Source of the DNA: an uncultured Bacteroidales bacterium
Lineage (GTDB): Bacteria; Bacteroidota; Bacteroidia; Bacteroidales; Paludibacteraceae
DNA length: 8,362 nt
Assembly (NCBI GenBank): GCA_903899865.1
Contig: CAIUKZ010000150.1
Location: 1-8,362, forward strand
Direction: 5' to 3'
The notes under the pieces are model-generated. The model saw only the letters and a program-made list of their open reading frames with translations, was not told the DNA's origin and made no database searches. Shown here one piece after another: positions 5,605-8,362 of the stretch. The position numbers and the translations under genes are program-made. Each line of letters starts with the position of its first letter. Within the stretch, counting starts at the first letter, position 1.

Positions 5605-6600
5605 ATGGAAACAGTTGTCAGTGGAATACGCCCAACGGGCAATCTTCACTTAGGAAATTACTTTGGCGCATTGCGCAATTTTATCAGCATGCAGAACGAA
5701 CATAATTGTTACTTCTTCATAGCAGACTATCATTCACTAACCACACACCCCACTCCCGGCGATTTGAACGGCAATGTACGTCAAATACTTGTAGAATACC
5801 TAGCTGCTGGTTTGGATCCCGACAAAGCAACACTCTATGTCCAAAGCGATGTGCCTGAAGTGGCAGAATTGTATTTGTTCCTCAATATGAATGCTTATAT
5901 CGGTGAGTTGGAACGATGCACATCATTCAAAGACAAAATTCGTCAACAGCCCCAAAATGTAAACGCAGGTTTACTTACCTATCCTACACTGATGGCTGCC
6001 GATATCTTGATTCACCGTGCCAATAAAGTACCGGTAGGAAAAGATCAAGAGCAGCACTTGGAGATGACTCGCACTTTCGGCAACCGTTTCAACCGAATGT
6101 ATAATGTTGATTTTTTCCCAGAGCCACAGGCGTTTAATTTTGGAAATGAATTAGTCAAGATTCCAGGGCTTAACGGTAGCGGTAAAATGGGAAAATCGGA
6201 AGGAGAAGGCAATGCCGTTTACTTTGCAGATGAACCAGAGGTGATTCGCAAAAAAGTAATGAAAGCTGTAACAGACAGTGGTCCCACCGAACCCAATCAA
6301 CCCAAACCAGAAGCGATTCAAAACATTTTTCAGCTGATGAAAGTGGTTTCTACGCCCAATACGCTAACATTTTTTGAGGAACAGTACAATACTTGCCAAA
6401 TTCGCTACGGCGATATGAAGAAGCAACTTGCTCAAGATATGATTGCATTTACAGAGCCGTTTCGTGAGCAAATAAAAGCCCTTTTGAGCGACGAAGTGTA
6501 TATTTCTAGGGTTCGCAAAGCTGGGCAGGAAAAAGCGCATGAGAGCGCCTCTAAAACCCTTAGAGAGGTGAGAGAGATTATAGGATTCAGAAAGTTTTAA
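5605..6600 (+). CDS. trpS: tryptophan--tRNA ligase
   Basis: A 331-residue class I aminoacyl-tRNA synthetase that activates tryptophan with ATP and charges tRNA-Trp in the cytoplasm. The first residues, VVSGIRPTGNLHLGN, hold the first Rossmann strand and the HIGH-type signature (PTGNLHLGN, residues 10-18), so the ATG at 5605 is well placed. MAADIL (130-135) contains Asp133, equivalent to the indole-binding aspartate of bacterial TrpRS, and VPVGKDQEQH (142-151) is a family signature. The KMSKS loop reads KMGKS (194-198), a Ser-to-Gly change at a position that also varies elsewhere in the family. The C-terminal helical part ends in REVREIIGF. Length is normal for bacterial TrpRS (about 325-340). 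It probably shares a transcript with the upstream Lrp-family gene; no T-box or leader peptide was seen in the 44-base gap. Confidence 0.97.
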   Translation: METVVSGIRPTGNLHLGNYFGALRNFISMQNEHNCYFFIADYHSLTTHPTPGDLNGNVRQILVEYLAAGLDPDKATLYVQSDVPEVAELYLFLNMNAYIGELERCTSFKDKIRQQPQNVNAGLLTYPTLMAADILIHRANKVPVGKDQEQHLEMTRTFGNRFNRMYNVDFFPEPQAFNFGNELVKIPGLNGSGKMGKSEGEGNAVYFADEPEVIRKKVMKAVTDSGPTEPNQPKPEAIQNIFQLMKVVSTPNTLTFFEEQYNTCQIRYGDMKKQLAQDMIAFTEPFREQIKALLSDEVYISRVRKAGQEKAHESASKTLREVREIIGFRKF

Positions 6601-6610
6601 TTCCCGTCAG

Positions 6611-6653
6611 ACAAGCGAAGAACTTTTTGACTCACGCGCTGTTTTAATTTTTT
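6611..6653 (+). terminator. possible weak terminator after trpS
   Basis: A short imperfect stem pairs AC plus AGCG (6611-6617, with A6613 bulged) with CGCTGT (6637-6642), around a 19-base loop, and is followed by the T-rich tract TTTTAATTTTTT (6642-6653). The stem is only six pairs and the loop is large, so efficiency would be low. It sits 10 bases after the trpS stop codon, where a terminator would be expected. Confidence 0.3.
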
Positions 6654-6668
6654 AGTTTACAGTAAGAA

Positions 6669-6675
6669 TACTTTG
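6669..6675 (+). promoter_or_regulatory. possible -7 promoter element for the thioesterase gene
   Basis: TACTTTG is one base shorter than the TAnnTTTG consensus, 24 bases upstream of the thioesterase ATG. No -33 TTG lies at normal spacing; the nearest, at 6627-6629, is too far away. The gene may instead be read through from trpS across the weak hairpin. Confidence 0.2.
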
Positions 6676-6699
6676 TTCATAAATTTTTGAAGTGAAATT

Positions 6700-7131
6700 A
6701 TGATAGAACACAAATACCAATTTAGAGTTGCTTATCCCGATACCGATAAAATGGGCACTGTGCATCATTCTGTTTATCCAAAGTATTACGAAATAGCAAG
6801 GTGGGAACTGTTTAGAAGCATTGGAGTTGCTTACAGCCAAGTGGAAGAGCAAGGGTTTATGATACCTGTTTTAAGCATGAATTTCAAGTTTATCAAAACC
6901 ACCCGTTATGATGAATTACTCACAGTGGTAACAACACTGAAGTCGATAAAAGGAGTAAGGTTGTGGTTCACTTACCAACTTTACAACGAGCAAAGTGAAT
7001 TAATCAATGAGGGCGAAACCGAATTAGCATTTGTCAATGCAGCTACATGGAAGCCCTGCCCAGCACCCGAATTTGTACTATCAGCCATACAGCACCACAC
7101 TCGGAAACAATGGCTCACTGTGGCAAATTAA
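6700..7131 (+). CDS. hotdog-fold acyl-CoA thioesterase (YbgC/FadM/4HBT family)
   Basis: A 143-residue cytoplasmic hotdog-fold protein, the normal length for the 4-hydroxybenzoyl-CoA thioesterase/YbgC family, which hydrolyses acyl-CoA thioesters. The family signature is clear at residues 11-36: AYPDTDKMGTVHHSVYPKYY followed by EIARWE, where Asp16 aligns with the catalytic aspartate. The central helix is followed by strands with MNFKFIKTTRYDELLTVVT, and the GETELAFVNAATWKP segment (the usual G-E-T-x-L-x-F pattern) closes the fold. The actual substrate is not predictable; members act on short or aromatic acyl-CoAs. An in-frame TGA at 6688-6690 limits the start to the ATG at 6700. It faces the surface-protein gene tail to tail, with 13 bases between stop codons, and its stop lies in the loop of a hairpin. 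No functional link to neighbours is apparent. Confidence 0.9.
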   Translation: MIEHKYQFRVAYPDTDKMGTVHHSVYPKYYEIARWELFRSIGVAYSQVEEQGFMIPVLSMNFKFIKTTRYDELLTVVTTLKSIKGVRLWFTYQLYNEQSELINEGETELAFVNAATWKPCPAPEFVLSAIQHHTRKQWLTVAN

Positions 7132-7141
7132 TAGCCACAGT
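7117..7141. terminator. candidate shared hairpin between convergent genes
   Basis: An 8-base perfect inverted repeat (ACTGTGGC at 7117-7124 and GCCACAGT at 7134-7141) encloses a 9-base AT-rich loop that contains the TAA stop of the thioesterase gene (7129-7131). On the + strand it is followed by TCTTT, a poor T tract; on the - strand no T tract follows. It lies 3 bases past the stop of the minus-strand gene. It may act as a weak bidirectional terminator or an mRNA 3'-end stabiliser. Confidence 0.5.
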
Positions 7142-7144
7142 TCT

Positions 7145-8362
7145 TTACCTCACCAGCGTCACATAGCCCGATTTGTATTCTATTTCGGAGTCAGATTTGT
7201 ATTTTGCCACGAAGAAATAGGTGTCATTTTCCATGGGTTTGTCATTAAACGTGCCATTCCATCCACTTTCACCTTCGTACACTATGATGCCATTGCGAGT
7301 GAAAACTTGTAGGTAGAAGTTTTCGAGGAATGTATCATTCACTCCGTCACCATTGGGGGTGAAGGTATTAATGTCCAGCGTTTGGTCTATCTTGAACTTT
7401 GTTTCATGAGCTTCGCATCCATTGTCATCGGTCACTCTGACGGTGTAAGTTCCTGGTGCCAGATCTGTGATTGTAGCTGTAGAATCGAGATTGGTTTTAT
7501 GATCAGCAGTCCACTCAAAATGGTACGGTGGTGTACCACCAGTTGCAGTGACTGATATCTGTCCATGTTGTTGCTTGTTTTTGTTTATCTGCTTGATGGT
7601 GGCGGTGATTCTTATCTCATCAGGAGTCCTCACGGTATAAGGACCACCAGTGACACTGATCAGAAGCGAATCGGTGGCGGTGATGTAATAATCACCAGCA
7701 GCCAGTCCCGATATCGAATCCAAGTAATAGGATGCATTAGGAGCTGCAAAATAATTGCTTTTTACTCTTTGCTGTTTCGCCACTTTTTTCATCAAGTAAC
7801 CATCAGGTCCAGTCCAGGTGATACTGTAAGGTTTGCGATTGATGGTGTAAGGCACACCTCCATCCACTTTTACAATTATCTTTCCCACTTTGTCCTGTGG
7901 ACATGGATTATGCACAATGGTATCCAGCGTCACAAACAGCGGAATGGAATTGACTTTCACTTTGGCTTTAGGAGATGTGCCCTTACAGCCCTGAGGTAGG
8001 ATAGTGACAACACAGAAATAGTAGCTGATGCCTAGTTTGTTAGTCAGTGGCGTATAAGTGGAGGCGGTGGCACCATCGATCTTGCTCCCCACCTGATCGT
8101 TTTCTTTGTCAGTGCCATACCATTGATAGGTAAGTTGTTCGGATGATGGCCAATAGGCAGTAAATTCCTTTGCTGGTTGTCTATATTCTAGCTCTTGATA
8201 GGCAATGTCCGATGTGCCGAGTAGCATGGTGGGTTTAGGGTCTTGATAGACCATTGCATCTATTTGAGTTCGGTTCACGCTTTCGCATCCGTTGATGGTT
8301 TGAGAGGCGTAGTAGGTGCTTTTCCCTAAAATCAAATGTAAACTAGAGTCGATAGGTGTTCC
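7145..8362 (-). CDS. cell-surface protein with SprB-like repeats and T9SS type-B C-terminus (N-terminus outside window)
   Basis: This is the last 405 codons of a longer gene. The frame stays open to the window edge (reading GTPIDSSLHL before ILGKS), so the TTG at 8333-8335 should not be taken as a start. Visible parts in order: the end of an Ig-like repeat (TYYASQTINGCES), a further Ig-like module (YQWYGTDKEN to KVKVNS) with the Cys pair of CHU_C-associated Ig domains, and a first SprB-like unit (IIVKVDGGVPY to GDYYITATDS). A clear second SprB-like unit follows (ISVTATGGTPPYHFEW, then APGTYTVRVTDDNGCEA). The C-terminal domain of about 80 residues contains FTPNGDGVNDTF and ends in KSGYVTLVR, the hallmark of the gliding-motility-associated (type-B) T9SS sorting domain. 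Proteins of this kind are exported by T9SS and displayed or released at the cell surface, often as adhesins. The specific role is unknown. Confidence 0.9.
   Translation of the reverse strand, partial: GTPIDSSLHLILGKSTYYASQTINGCESVNRTQIDAMVYQDPKPTMLLGTSDIAYQELEYRQPAKEFTAYWPSSEQLTYQWYGTDKENDQVGSKIDGATASTYTPLTNKLGISYYFCVVTILPQGCKGTSPKAKVKVNSIPLFVTLDTIVHNPCPQDKVGKIIVKVDGGVPYTINRKPYSITWTGPDGYLMKKVAKQQRVKSNYFAAPNASYYLDSISGLAAGDYYITATDSLLISVTGGPYTVRTPDEIRITATIKQINKNKQQHGQISVTATGGTPPYHFEWTADHKTNLDSTATITDLAPGTYTVRVTDDNGCEAHETKFKIDQTLDINTFTPNGDGVNDTFLENFYLQVFTRNGIIVYEGESGWNGTFNDKPMENDTYFFVAKYKSDSEIEYKSGYVTLVR

Noticed and set aside
7031..7312. 93-codon + strand frame overlapping the end of the thioesterase gene
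   Set aside because: It overlaps the thioesterase in another frame and is antisense to the conserved type-B C-terminal domain, with no recognisable motif.
7565..7999. 144-codon open frame on the + strand
   Set aside because: It lies wholly antisense to the surface-protein gene, whose domains are clearly recognisable; the translation resembles no family and is a shadow frame.
8333..8335. TTG as the start of the minus-strand surface-protein gene
   Set aside because: The frame remains open to the window edge, there is no signal peptide after the TTG, and the sequence begins mid-way through an Ig-like repeat; the true start must lie outside the window.

Overview
The window looks like a chromosomal segment from a Bacteroidota bacterium, most likely order Bacteroidales. 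The evidence is AT-rich DNA, starts preceded by A-rich leaders without clear Shine-Dalgarno sequences, TAnnTTTG-type -7 promoter elements (the best is TATCTTTG at 1898-1905), and two predicted secreted proteins with C-terminal regions of the kind seen in type IX secretion (T9SS) cargo. Genus cannot be fixed from this sequence alone. No RNA genes, insertion sequences, CRISPR arrays or phage genes were seen, and no gene-free stretch exceeds 300 bases.

Layout: (1) 78-1859 (+) encodes a multidomain exported protein with a lectin-like region, an Ig-like region, a lamin-tail domain and a FlgD/T9SS-like C-terminus. (2) 2022-4919 (+) is a tight four-gene cluster of FKBP-family proteins, with gaps of 14-36 bases, a good -7 element upstream and a strong intrinsic terminator downstream (4938-4978). 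Its products appear to go to different places: one cytoplasmic FKBP, one soluble periplasmic FKBP with a Lys/Ala/Pro-rich tail, one lipoprotein with only the N-terminal FKBP_N-like region and no catalytic domain, and one complete FKBP lipoprotein. (3) 5093-6600 (+) is an Lrp/AsnC-family regulator followed after 44 bases by trpS. (4) 6700-7131 (+) is a small hotdog-fold acyl-CoA thioesterase. (5) 7145-8362 (-), convergent with the thioesterase, is the C-terminal part of a large cell-surface protein with Ig-like and SprB-like repeats and a gliding-motility/T9SS type-B C-terminus; its N-terminus lies beyond the window.

The most notable unit is the FKBP cluster. It looks like a locally duplicated peptidyl-prolyl isomerase/chaperone set spread over cytoplasm, periplasm and membrane. 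Its catalytic-domain-free paralogue could be a dimerisation partner or a non-catalytic chaperone for the lipoprotein encoded next to it. That role is inference; the domain loss and the paralogy can be read from the sequence. The remaining genes are ordinary Bacteroidota housekeeping or surface functions.
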